The notes under the pieces were generated by a model, which was not told the origin of the DNA, ran no database searches, and saw nothing but the letters and a program-made list of their open reading frames with translations. Shown here in pieces: positions 20,032 through 28,115 of a DNA stretch of 64,000 bases (its first letter is position 1; each line of letters begins with the position of its first letter). Location: assembly GCA_016787725.1 (NCBI GenBank), contig JAEUTZ010000011.1, positions 1 to 64,000 on the forward strand. The letters are read 5' to 3'. The position numbers were made by a program, and so were the translations under genes. Origin of the DNA: Cyclobacteriaceae bacterium (lineage in GTDB: Bacteria; Bacteroidota; Bacteroidia; Cytophagales; Cyclobacteriaceae).

Positions 20032-22353
20032 ATGGTTACTAAAAGCGACATCCGTCAACCTGCACCCGATTCCATCGACCCGGAAAAGCTTTTATCAGTA
20101 TTCCGCAAGAATTTACGGTGGATCATATTGATCTTCCTCGCTTCGAATTTTGTTGCTTACCTCACCATCCGATACACTAAAGATTTATTTGAGTCGGAAT
20201 CAGAATTAAAGTTGGACATAAAACGAGATGCGACTGAGCTCGGAATTAAAACGGTAATCGAAGATCAGAACCTGAATATGGTCTCTGGAGAAATTGAACA
20301 AATCAAATCCAAACTTTTCTTCAACCGGCTCATTGACTCCATGGATTTGAAGGTGAGTTACTTTAGCGTGGGCAAGGTTCTCAAAAATGAAATGTACAGG
20401 CACTCCTCGTTTGAAGTTCAGTACACTGCTGTCAATCCCGCTCATTATGACATTCCGATTTACTTTGATTTTCTTGAAAATAATCAATATCGGATCAAGG
20501 TGGGTGATTCCGGACCCGTGGCCATCGGCAACTATGATAGAACCATTGATGTAGAAGGCACGGTGTTGTCCATCAGAAAAACAATTTACTATAGCGAAAA
20601 TGACGACAACGACTATTATTTTGTTCTCAACAGTCGAAATCGCTTGATTGACTACCTATCCACCAACATTCAGGTAGAGCCGCTCAACTTCAATGCCAAT
20701 ACCATACGAATCTCATTCCAGGATAACAATGCACTAAAGGCCCACGACATTGTGAATAAGATTGATTCGCTTTACATACTCTACAGCAACCTTCAGAAAA
20801 ATCTTGCCAATAAGCAGAAAATCGATTGGCTTAACCGTGAATTGAAACAGGTTGAACAGCGGATGGAGGATTACGAGAATTACTTCGAAAACTTCACCTT
20901 GAAAAACAAGAGCAGTGACCTCTCTCTGGACCTAAAAAAGACCATTGTCGCCATCAACAGAGTTGATTCACAGCGGTATGACTTGAATAAAAAACTGCTT
21001 GAACTTAATGACGTAATTGAAAAGATAAACTCCAACTCCCTAACAATCGGCAATCAACCTTACAAATTTTTGCCTGAGTATCTGAATAAACGTCTCGAAG
21101 AACTCAATCTTATTACCAAAGAGCGTGATAAACTAAGCCTTGCCTACAACGAAAATACATTTGCTTTCCAACAAAAAGAACAGGAATTGAAAGCCATTAA
21201 AGACCAAGTCTTTGATCAGTTGACGGATATAAAAACCGAATGGCTAAAAACGTTGGCGGAATTAACCGAACGCAAGGAAAGTCTGGAAAAGGAATTCGTG
21301 AGCATGCCCGATAAGAATACCGAATTTTCAAAAAATCAACGATTCTATAAGCTCTATGAAGAGTTTTACCTGTCCATGATGCAGTCCAAAGCTGAATTTG
21401 AAATTGCACAAGCCGGGAGTACTCCTGATTTTAAAATCTTATCACCAGCCACACTACCAAGCCAGCCCATTTCCCCCAAAAAATTCCTGATTGTTGGGAT
21501 TGGCATAGTTGCCGGTATCGTTATCAATATCTTCTTTATCGGGATTCTTTACCTGATCAATAACAAGATCACCAGCGTAAAGGAAGTTGAACGATTAACT
21601 GAAGTTCCTATGCTCGGTGCGATCCCAACGTCAAATTCTGTGAACGGCACTTTCCATGTGGTTACGAATCCAAAATCGGTGGTGAGTGAGGCTATCCGTA
21701 CGTTGCGTACCAATTTGGAATTCTTCAACACCCACGGCCAAAATCAGGTGATTACCATTACCTCCACCATTTCAGGTGAAGGCAAATCCTTTCTGGCCAT
21801 GAATCTGAGTGGAATGCTGGCGTTATCCAATAAGAAGGTCATCCTCCTGGATTTGGATATGCGAAAGCCAAAGTCTGAGAAAAACCCGCTGGGAAATAAT
21901 GGCATCATGGGCATGAGCACCATCCTGATCAACAAGAATAAGTGGACAGAATGTATTGCTAAAACTCCACTCGACAATTTTGATTTTATTCCGGCTGGTC
22001 CACACCCACCCAATCCCTCGGAACTCTTATTAAACGGTGAGTTCCCGAAACTGCTGGATGATTTGAAAAAAGAGTACGATTTTGTTGTCATTGATACTCC
22101 ACCAGTAGGGTTGGTTACCGATGGTATCATGGCGATGAGACGCTCCGATCTGTCGATCTATGTTTTCCGGGCCAATTATTCGCGCAGGGAATTTATTGAT
22201 AACATGCTTCGGGTGGTACGCATTAATAAATTAACGAGGGTATCATCGGTGCTCAATGCCGTACCGGTAAGTAATCATTATTATGGGTACGGATATTATG
22301 AGGAACAAACCTCCTCAACGAGTGGTTGGAAAAAATTACTTCGCATACGGTGA
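20032..22353 (+). CDS. Polysaccharide copolymerase and tyrosine autokinase (Wzc-like)
   Basis: A 773-residue inner-membrane protein that controls exopolysaccharide chain length and export. It has a first membrane helix at about 34-54, a large periplasmic domain with long coiled coil (about 250-460), a second helix at about 483-505, then a cytoplasmic BY-kinase domain. The kinase shows Walker A (SGEGKSF, near 581), Walker A' (VILLDLDMRKPK) and Walker B (FVVIDTPP, near 686). The C-terminus carries the expected tyrosine cluster (NHYYGYGYYEEQ) as autophosphorylation sites. The stop codon overlaps the GTG start of the cognate-type phosphatase gene by four bases. Confidence 0.95.
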   Translation: MVTKSDIRQPAPDSIDPEKLLSVFRKNLRWIILIFLASNFVAYLTIRYTKDLFESESELKLDIKRDATELGIKTVIEDQNLNMVSGEIEQIKSKLFFNRLIDSMDLKVSYFSVGKVLKNEMYRHSSFEVQYTAVNPAHYDIPIYFDFLENNQYRIKVGDSGPVAIGNYDRTIDVEGTVLSIRKTIYYSENDDNDYYFVLNSRNRLIDYLSTNIQVEPLNFNANTIRISFQDNNALKAHDIVNKIDSLYILYSNLQKNLANKQKIDWLNRELKQVEQRMEDYENYFENFTLKNKSSDLSLDLKKTIVAINRVDSQRYDLNKKLLELNDVIEKINSNSLTIGNQPYKFLPEYLNKRLEELNLITKERDKLSLAYNENTFAFQQKEQELKAIKDQVFDQLTDIKTEWLKTLAELTERKESLEKEFVSMPDKNTEFSKNQRFYKLYEEFYLSMMQSKAEFEIAQAGSTPDFKILSPATLPSQPISPKKFLIVGIGIVAGIVINIFFIGILYLINNKITSVKEVERLTEVPMLGAIPTSNSVNGTFHVVTNPKSVVSEAIRTLRTNLEFFNTHGQNQVITITSTISGEGKSFLAMNLSGMLALSNKKVILLDLDMRKPKSEKNPLGNNGIMGMSTILINKNKWTECIAKTPLDNFDFIPAGPHPPNPSELLLNGEFPKLLDDLKKEYDFVVIDTPPVGLVTDGIMAMRRSDLSIYVFRANYSRREFIDNMLRVVRINKLTRVSSVLNAVPVSNHYYGYGYYEEQTSSTSGWKKLLRIR

Positions 22354-23069
22354 TCTCTCTATTTCGATTAAAGCAAAAACCATTACCTCCATTAGTTACT
22401 GATCTGCATTCTCATTTGCTGCCCTCGTTGGATGATGGTGTCAAAACCTTTGATGAATCCCTGGCGATCCTCCGTAAATTTGAAGCCCTGGGCTATCAAA
22501 AAGTAATTACCACGCCTCACATCAATAATGAATACTATAGAAATGAGCCGGCCCAAATTGAAAGTAAACTCAAAGAATTAAAAGAATTAATCCGGCAAGA
22601 AGGAATATCCATTGAAGTAGTGGCGGCAGCAGAATATTACCTGGATGAGGATCTGATTGCAAAAGTCAACTCAAAAGAAAGCCTGCTTACCTTCAGCAAA
22701 AATCACTTACTTTTTGAAACCAACTTTTTAACGGAGCCCTATCAGTTGAAGGAATTTATCTTTCAACTAATTACCCAGGGGTATAAACCAGTGATGGCCC
22801 ACCCGGAACGATATGCGTATATGACTCTTGAAAAGGCAAGTGAATTGCGGGATCGCGGAGTATTGCTTCAGGTTAATATACCCTCCATGTTGGGGTTATA
22901 TTCAAAGCCCATTCAACATTTAGCAGCCAGGTTAATTGATAACCAGCTGGTCGATCTGATTGGCAGCGATTGTCACCATCTGCAGCATGTCACTAGTTTG
23001 GAAAAAGCTCCCGAAAATAAGATCTATCGGAAGGCATTAGAATTACCTTTGTTAAATAATACCTTATAA
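22350..23069 (+). CDS. PHP-type protein-tyrosine phosphatase (CpsB/CapC/YwqE)
   Basis: A 239-residue metal-dependent phosphatase of the PHP superfamily, expected to remove phosphate from the tyrosine cluster of the kinase encoded just upstream. Metal-binding motifs are in order: DLHSHLLPSLDDG, TPHI, EYYLDEDL, AHPERY and GSDCHH. I chose the GTG at 22350 because GTGA overlaps the kinase stop by four bases; a TTG at 22326 would add eight residues unlike the family start. The next gene begins one base after its stop. Confidence 0.92.
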   Translation: MISLFRLKQKPLPPLVTDLHSHLLPSLDDGVKTFDESLAILRKFEALGYQKVITTPHINNEYYRNEPAQIESKLKELKELIRQEGISIEVVAAAEYYLDEDLIAKVNSKESLLTFSKNHLLFETNFLTEPYQLKEFIFQLITQGYKPVMAHPERYAYMTLEKASELRDRGVLLQVNIPSMLGLYSKPIQHLAARLIDNQLVDLIGSDCHHLQHVTSLEKAPENKIYRKALELPLLNNTL

Positions 23070-23070
23070 A

Positions 23071-24051
23071 ATGATTGCCATCACCGGTGCAAATGGTCTT
23101 CTTGGAAGTTATATTCTCCGTAGGCTATTGCACGAGGGCATTCCGGTAATACCCCTTCGCAGAAATAGCAGTACTCCTATTCCGGAGGAATTTGTGTCAT
23201 TGACCTGGAGAGAATGCGAAATTACAGACCCGGTTTCAATTCAGGCAGCGTTGGCCGGAGTCACGGTTGTCATTCATACAGCGGCTCTGGTCTCTTTCAA
23301 TCCACGCCTTCGAAAAAAAATGCTGAACATCAATGTAACCGGTACACAAAACATAGTGGATGCCTGCGTGTCATTGAAAATTCCCAGATTAATTCACATC
23401 AGTTCCATCGCAGCCTTGGGCAGAAAGAAAGGTGTTGCGCTTATGGATGAGGAGACAAAGTGGGTGGATAATGATTTAAATACCGATTATGCCGAATCAA
23501 AATATTTGGGAGAATTAGAAGTTTGGCGTGGTGCTGAAGAAGGCCTCGAAGTTTCTGTCATTAACCCTACGGTAATTCTCGCACCTGCTGATTGGTCTAA
23601 AAGCAGCGCCCGGTTATTTCACTATGTGTGGCAGGAAAAAAAATTCTTTTCCAGGACCCTGATCAACTATGTTGATGTTCGGGATGTAGTGGATGTGATT
23701 TGGAAAATCTATAAAGGAAATTACAGGGGTGAACGGTTTATTGTAAATGGAGGGAATATTGCCATCCAGCAATTATTTGCTCACATAGCGGTTCGCTTCA
23801 AAAAGAAGGCTCCAGGCATTGAAGTGAATCCCACCATCATCCGGATCTTGGCCGTGTGGGAAGAACTTAGGTCGCGATTGACCGGCAGTGAGCCCTTAAT
23901 TACCCGACAAACCGCCAAGATCACCAAAGAGAGTTTTCACTACGATAATCAGAAGGCAGTTCGTGAATTGGGCATTACCTACAGAAAACTGGATGAAACA
24001 CTGGATTGGTGTTGTGCGCAGTACCTGCAGGCTTATACTACAAACAAATAA
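23071..24051 (+). CDS. NAD(P)-dependent epimerase/dehydratase-like SDR
   Basis: A 326-residue extended short-chain dehydrogenase. The Rossmann glycine motif GANGLLGSYIL is at residues 5-15 and the catalytic pair is in YAESK, with the conserved HISSIAALG strand before it. The substrate-binding half resembles dihydroflavonol-4-reductase-like and NDP-sugar enzymes, so it could act on a sugar nucleotide for the neighbouring polysaccharide genes or on an unrelated ketone. It starts one base after the phosphatase stop, so it belongs to the same transcript. Confidence 0.85.
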   Translation: MIAITGANGLLGSYILRRLLHEGIPVIPLRRNSSTPIPEEFVSLTWRECEITDPVSIQAALAGVTVVIHTAALVSFNPRLRKKMLNINVTGTQNIVDACVSLKIPRLIHISSIAALGRKKGVALMDEETKWVDNDLNTDYAESKYLGELEVWRGAEEGLEVSVINPTVILAPADWSKSSARLFHYVWQEKKFFSRTLINYVDVRDVVDVIWKIYKGNYRGERFIVNGGNIAIQQLFAHIAVRFKKKAPGIEVNPTIIRILAVWEELRSRLTGSEPLITRQTAKITKESFHYDNQKAVRELGITYRKLDETLDWCCAQYLQAYTTNK

Positions 24052-24150
24052 AAAGATCAAGATTGCCAACAGACAATAATTGCTTGAAATTTGAGGCAGG
24101 ATTTCAGGAAAAATCCAATTTTGACTTAATTTAGGGAAACCTTATAGCGG

Positions 24151-25560
24151 ATGGCTCAGGAATTCAGAAAGCGTCAGGAAGAGGAGGAGTTGATCAAGCG
24201 GTATGAAGAAAATCTCAAACATAATCAGGGTGAGTTTTTCAACATCGAATCTTACGAAGTAATCATCAGTTATTATCTCGATAAAAGCAAATTCAAACGC
24301 GCCTTGGGTGCCGTAGAACAAGCAATCGATCAGTTTCCATTCTCCACCGAATTACTCACCGTAAAAGCTCAGATTCTAACCAACCTTGAACGGTATCCGG
24401 AAGCACTTGAATTATTGGAACGTTCGCGCAACTTACATCCACACGACTTAGAAATCTATTTATCCATTGGCTCTATCTTGTCGCTGCAAGGCAAGTACGA
24501 GGAAGCCATTGCCTTATACGAAGAAACCTTGTTGTTTGCCGATGAAGAGAAGGATGAGATCTATTATAATATCGGGCTGGCGCATCAAAGCATGGAGAAG
24601 TATGAGCAAGCCATTGAGATGTACAAAAAATCGATCGAGGAAAATCTGAGTCACGAAGGTTCTTTGTATGAACTCGCCTTCTGCCTGGATGTAGTCGGTC
24701 AGCTCGAAAGCAGTCTCTCCTACTACAAAAAATTTATTGACGAGGATCCCTATTCGGGTGCTGCGTGGTATAATCTAGGCATAGTCTGCAACAAGCTCGA
24801 ACGGTTTGAAGAAGCGATCGAAGCCTACGAGTTTGCCATTGCCATCGATGAAAACTTTGCTTCGGCTCACTTCAACATGGGCAACTCGTTTATGAATCTG
24901 GAGCAATATTCCAAAGCGCTGGAAGAGTTTACAAAAACCATTGAGATTGAAGGCCCAAGCCCGGAGGTATATTGCTGTATGGGCGCAGCCTATGAGAACC
25001 TTCAGCAATATGATCTGGGGTTGAAGTACTTTCAAAAATCCTCGAAACTCGATCCCCTTTATGATGAGGCATGGTTTGGCGCGGGAAGCTGTTTGGAGAA
25101 ACAAGAGAAATGGTATCAAGCCCTCCATTTTTTCAACAAAGCAATTAAAATCAACAGCCACAATGCTGAATATTGGAAAGCGGCAGCCCATGCTGAATTT
25201 AAAATTGGTAATACCATCTCAAGCATGAGTGCCTATGAAGAAGCTAGTTTACTGGGCCCGGCTGACAAAGAAATCTGGTTGAATTGGTCGTTTATCTACT
25301 ATGAGCAGGGAGAACATCAGAAAGCGATAGAAATTTTACTTCAGGGCATGGATGAAATACCGGATGAACCTGAGTTTTTTTACCGGTTAGTGGTATACCT
25401 GATTGAAGCTGGACAATTTAAAGAAGCGCTGAATTATTTGGAAAATGCATTAATTTTGGATTTTAAAGGCCATGAAGTTTTGTACGACTTCTTTCCGAAG
25501 ATCGAAACACAGAAAGCCCTTCAAAAAATAATTGACCAGTTTAGAAACGACAACCCCTGA
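24151..25560 (+). CDS. Tetratricopeptide-repeat protein
   Basis: A 469-residue protein made of about 12 TPR units from residue 35 to the end (for example GKYEEAIALYEETLLFA, EKYEQAIEMYKKSIEE, ERFEEAIEAYEFAIAIDE, EQYSKALEEFTKTIEIE). There is no signal peptide or membrane segment, so it is a cytoplasmic scaffold that binds another protein. It shares one base with the start of the phosphosulfolactate synthase gene (TGATG), which implies coupled translation, though a functional link is not known. Confidence 0.9.
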   Translation: MAQEFRKRQEEEELIKRYEENLKHNQGEFFNIESYEVIISYYLDKSKFKRALGAVEQAIDQFPFSTELLTVKAQILTNLERYPEALELLERSRNLHPHDLEIYLSIGSILSLQGKYEEAIALYEETLLFADEEKDEIYYNIGLAHQSMEKYEQAIEMYKKSIEENLSHEGSLYELAFCLDVVGQLESSLSYYKKFIDEDPYSGAAWYNLGIVCNKLERFEEAIEAYEFAIAIDENFASAHFNMGNSFMNLEQYSKALEEFTKTIEIEGPSPEVYCCMGAAYENLQQYDLGLKYFQKSSKLDPLYDEAWFGAGSCLEKQEKWYQALHFFNKAIKINSHNAEYWKAAAHAEFKIGNTISSMSAYEEASLLGPADKEIWLNWSFIYYEQGEHQKAIEILLQGMDEIPDEPEFFYRLVVYLIEAGQFKEALNYLENALILDFKGHEVLYDFFPKIETQKALQKIIDQFRNDNP

Positions 25561-26363
25561 TGAACTACACTCTAAAAAACCTGCCTGAGCGCACCGTTAA
25601 GCCCAGGCAAATGGGTTTCACCATGGCCATGGATAAAGGCCTAAGCGTACGAGAAGCAGAAGATTTTGTTAGCATTGCTGCCGACCATGTGGACATTGTG
25701 AAACTGGGATGGGGTACCTCTTATGTAACGCCCCACCTAAAGGAAAAATTAAAAGTATACAAGGACGCTGGGATTCCTTGCTACTTCGGTGGTACACTTT
25801 TCGAAGCATTCATCATCCGCGATCAATTTGATGATTACCGCAAAGTACTTGACAAGTATGATATGTCTTTTGCAGAAGTATCCGATGGATCGATCGATTT
25901 GGATCACGACAAAAAACTGGACTACATCGCCAAACTTTCAGAACAGGTGACCGTACTCTCGGAGGTAGGTTCAAAAGATGCTGATAAAATCATTCCACCC
26001 TACAAGTGGATAGAACTCATGCAATCTGAGTTGGATGCGGGAGCCTGGAAAGTAATCGGAGAAGCGCGGGAAGCCGGTAATGTTGGGTTGTTTCGCGCTT
26101 CGGGGGAGGTACGATCAGGCTTGGTTCAGGAAATTCTTACCAAAATACCTTTTGAAAAAATAATCTGGGAAGCTCCTCAAAAAGCGCAGCAAGTATGGTT
26201 CATTAAACTACTGGGTGCCAATGTAAATCTTGGAAATATTGCTCCCAATGAAGTGATCCCACTGGAAACGATTCGCCTTGGATTACGTGGTGATACCTTT
26301 CTTCATTTTCTTGGATTGGAACGAAAGAAAGACAACACTGCTCCGCCCTTTTACGCTGACTAA
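25560..26363 (+). CDS. comA: Phosphosulfolactate synthase (ComA family)
   Basis: A 267-residue TIM-barrel enzyme of the ComA family, which adds sulfite to phosphoenolpyruvate to give phosphosulfolactate. In methanogens this is the first step to coenzyme M. Family features are VDIVKLGWGTSYV, CYFGGTLFE, EVSDGSI, SEVGSKD and FRASGEVR, and the length is normal. Bacteroidota do not make coenzyme M; a sulfonate precursor for other use, such as sulfolactate or cysteate for sulfonolipids, is an inference. The partner phosphatase and dehydrogenase (ComB, ComC) are not in the window. It is coupled to the TPR gene before it. Confidence 0.88.
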   Translation: MNYTLKNLPERTVKPRQMGFTMAMDKGLSVREAEDFVSIAADHVDIVKLGWGTSYVTPHLKEKLKVYKDAGIPCYFGGTLFEAFIIRDQFDDYRKVLDKYDMSFAEVSDGSIDLDHDKKLDYIAKLSEQVTVLSEVGSKDADKIIPPYKWIELMQSELDAGAWKVIGEAREAGNVGLFRASGEVRSGLVQEILTKIPFEKIIWEAPQKAQQVWFIKLLGANVNLGNIAPNEVIPLETIRLGLRGDTFLHFLGLERKKDNTAPPFYAD

Positions 26364-26369
26364 TTAACG

Positions 26370-27308
26370 TTGAGAACTACAAAAGATTACTTACTCCTAT
26401 ACCTGAAAGGGATTAGCATGGGCACTGCCGATGTGATTCCGGGTGTTTCAGGTGGCACGATTGCGTTTATCACCGGCATCTATGAAGAGTTAATTCATTC
26501 CATCAAATCCATTGATGCTACTGCCTTTCGGCTCCTCTTTGCTTTCAGAATTTCTGAATTTTGGGAGCGGATTAACGGGCGTTTTCTAATTTCGATTCTG
26601 GCTGGAATTGTTACCAGCTTGGTGTCATTAGCAAGGTTAATGACCTATTTACTCGAACATCATCCGATTTTAATTTGGTCATTCTTCTTTGGCTTGATTC
26701 TCGTCTCCTCCCCCTTAATTCTACGCGAAATAAGTAAATGGACTATGGCTTCGGCTTTCATGTTTGTTGGTGGTATTATAGTGGCTTACCTAATAACTAT
26801 TCTTTCACCCACTGAAACCCCTACAAATTACCTGTTTATATTCTTTTGCGGGGCGATGGCAATTTGCGCCATGATCTTACCGGGAATTTCAGGGGCCTTT
26901 ATTCTTTTGCTGATCGGTAAATATGAATACATGATTACGGCCTTAATAAAACTCGACATTCCGGTAATTCTGGTATTCGTTTTAGGGTGTTTTCTGGGCG
27001 TATTGGGCTTTTCGCATTTTCTAAATTGGATTTTAAAGAATTATCGCTTCCCAACATTAGCTTTGCTGGCTGGATTTATGATCGGGTCGCTGAATAAAGT
27101 ATGGCCTTGGAAAGAAGTCGTTTCCTTTCGGTTAAATAAAGATGGGGTACAAGTTCCCGCATTTGATCGAAGTATTTTACCCTGGGATTATTTGGCAAAA
27201 ACTGGGCAAGATCCGCAAATATTCAAAGCAATTCTTTGCGCTGCTGTGGGCGTTTTCTTGGTTGTGGCGATTGAAAAGACTGCGGTAATTTTAAAAACAA
27301 AATCGTAA
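26370..27308 (+). CDS. DUF368 membrane protein (PopT-type undecaprenyl phosphate translocase)
   Basis: A 312-residue polytopic protein of the DUF368 family. Members of this family were recently shown to recycle undecaprenyl phosphate, the lipid carrier for cell-wall and surface polysaccharides, across the inner membrane. The signature near the start, LKGISMGTADVIPGVSGGTIAFITG, and the repeat-like ICAMILPGISGAFILLLIGKYE in the second half are clear. The start is a TTG at 26370, six bases after the previous stop; it yields the normal family N-terminus, while the next ATG would remove conserved residues. It sits between comA and aroE in a tightly spaced run. Confidence 0.88.
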   Translation: MRTTKDYLLLYLKGISMGTADVIPGVSGGTIAFITGIYEELIHSIKSIDATAFRLLFAFRISEFWERINGRFLISILAGIVTSLVSLARLMTYLLEHHPILIWSFFFGLILVSSPLILREISKWTMASAFMFVGGIIVAYLITILSPTETPTNYLFIFFCGAMAICAMILPGISGAFILLLIGKYEYMITALIKLDIPVILVFVLGCFLGVLGFSHFLNWILKNYRFPTLALLAGFMIGSLNKVWPWKEVVSFRLNKDGVQVPAFDRSILPWDYLAKTGQDPQIFKAILCAAVGVFLVVAIEKTAVILKTKS

Positions 27309-27311
27309 AAC

Positions 27312-28055
27312 ATGGAAAAGAAATTTGGTTTAATTGGAGGAACGGTAAGTCATTCTTTTTCAAAATCGTACTTCGATGAAAAGTTCTTTCGAGAAGGATT
27401 GCGGGATTATCATTATGACTTGTACTCGTTGCCCACGATTGATGACCTGAAGAAACTGTTGGATGAAAATCCGGAACTGGCGGGTTTAAATGTAACCATT
27501 CCGTACAAGGAACAAGTGATAAAATTTCTGTCCAATGTTGACAGTGTAGCTCAACGGATTGGCGCGGTGAACGTAATTAAGATTCAAAACGGCAAACTAT
27601 CGGGGTACAATACAGATGGAGATGCTTTTTACGAATCGTTGGAGAAGTGGTTCCCAAAAATCAATAATGCGAAAGCCTTGATTCTTGGCACAGGCGGTTC
27701 ATCCAAAGCTGTTCAAGAAGCACTTAAGCGGCTTTCCATTTCATTTGATCTGGTTTCTCGCAAGAATGCAAAAGGACAACACACCTATGAGAGCCTTGAA
27801 AAAGATGGGGGTCCGATAAGCAAAGCAAATCTCATTATTAACACAAGTCCACTGGGCATGTCTCCGGATACCAACAGCTTTCCACCCATCAATTACGATT
27901 TACTTACCCCCAATCACTACGTATACGACTTGATCTACAATCCAGCCCGTACCCTGTTCTTGCAAAAAGCAGAAATGCGAGGCGCCCACATTAAAAATGG
28001 CCTTGAAATGCTTCACATCCAGGCAGAAAAATCCTGGGCAATTTGGAACAATTAA
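27312..28055 (+). CDS. aroE: Shikimate dehydrogenase
   Basis: A 247-residue enzyme that reduces 3-dehydroshikimate to shikimate with NADPH in aromatic amino acid synthesis. Substrate-binding elements are visible: GLIGGTVSHSFSKSYFDEKFF at the start, GLNVTIPYKE with the catalytic lysine, and NTDGDA. The cofactor loop is GTGGSSKAVQEAL. The family's INTSPLGM motif follows. Length is at the short end of the normal range. It follows DUF368 by three bases. Confidence 0.94.
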   Translation: MEKKFGLIGGTVSHSFSKSYFDEKFFREGLRDYHYDLYSLPTIDDLKKLLDENPELAGLNVTIPYKEQVIKFLSNVDSVAQRIGAVNVIKIQNGKLSGYNTDGDAFYESLEKWFPKINNAKALILGTGGSSKAVQEALKRLSISFDLVSRKNAKGQHTYESLEKDGGPISKANLIINTSPLGMSPDTNSFPPINYDLLTPNHYVYDLIYNPARTLFLQKAEMRGAHIKNGLEMLHIQAEKSWAIWNN

Positions 28056-28115
28056 TCACAACTATTCGTCCATAGAATAAGTTAACGGTTCGTAATAACT
28101 GCTAACTTTCCCATT

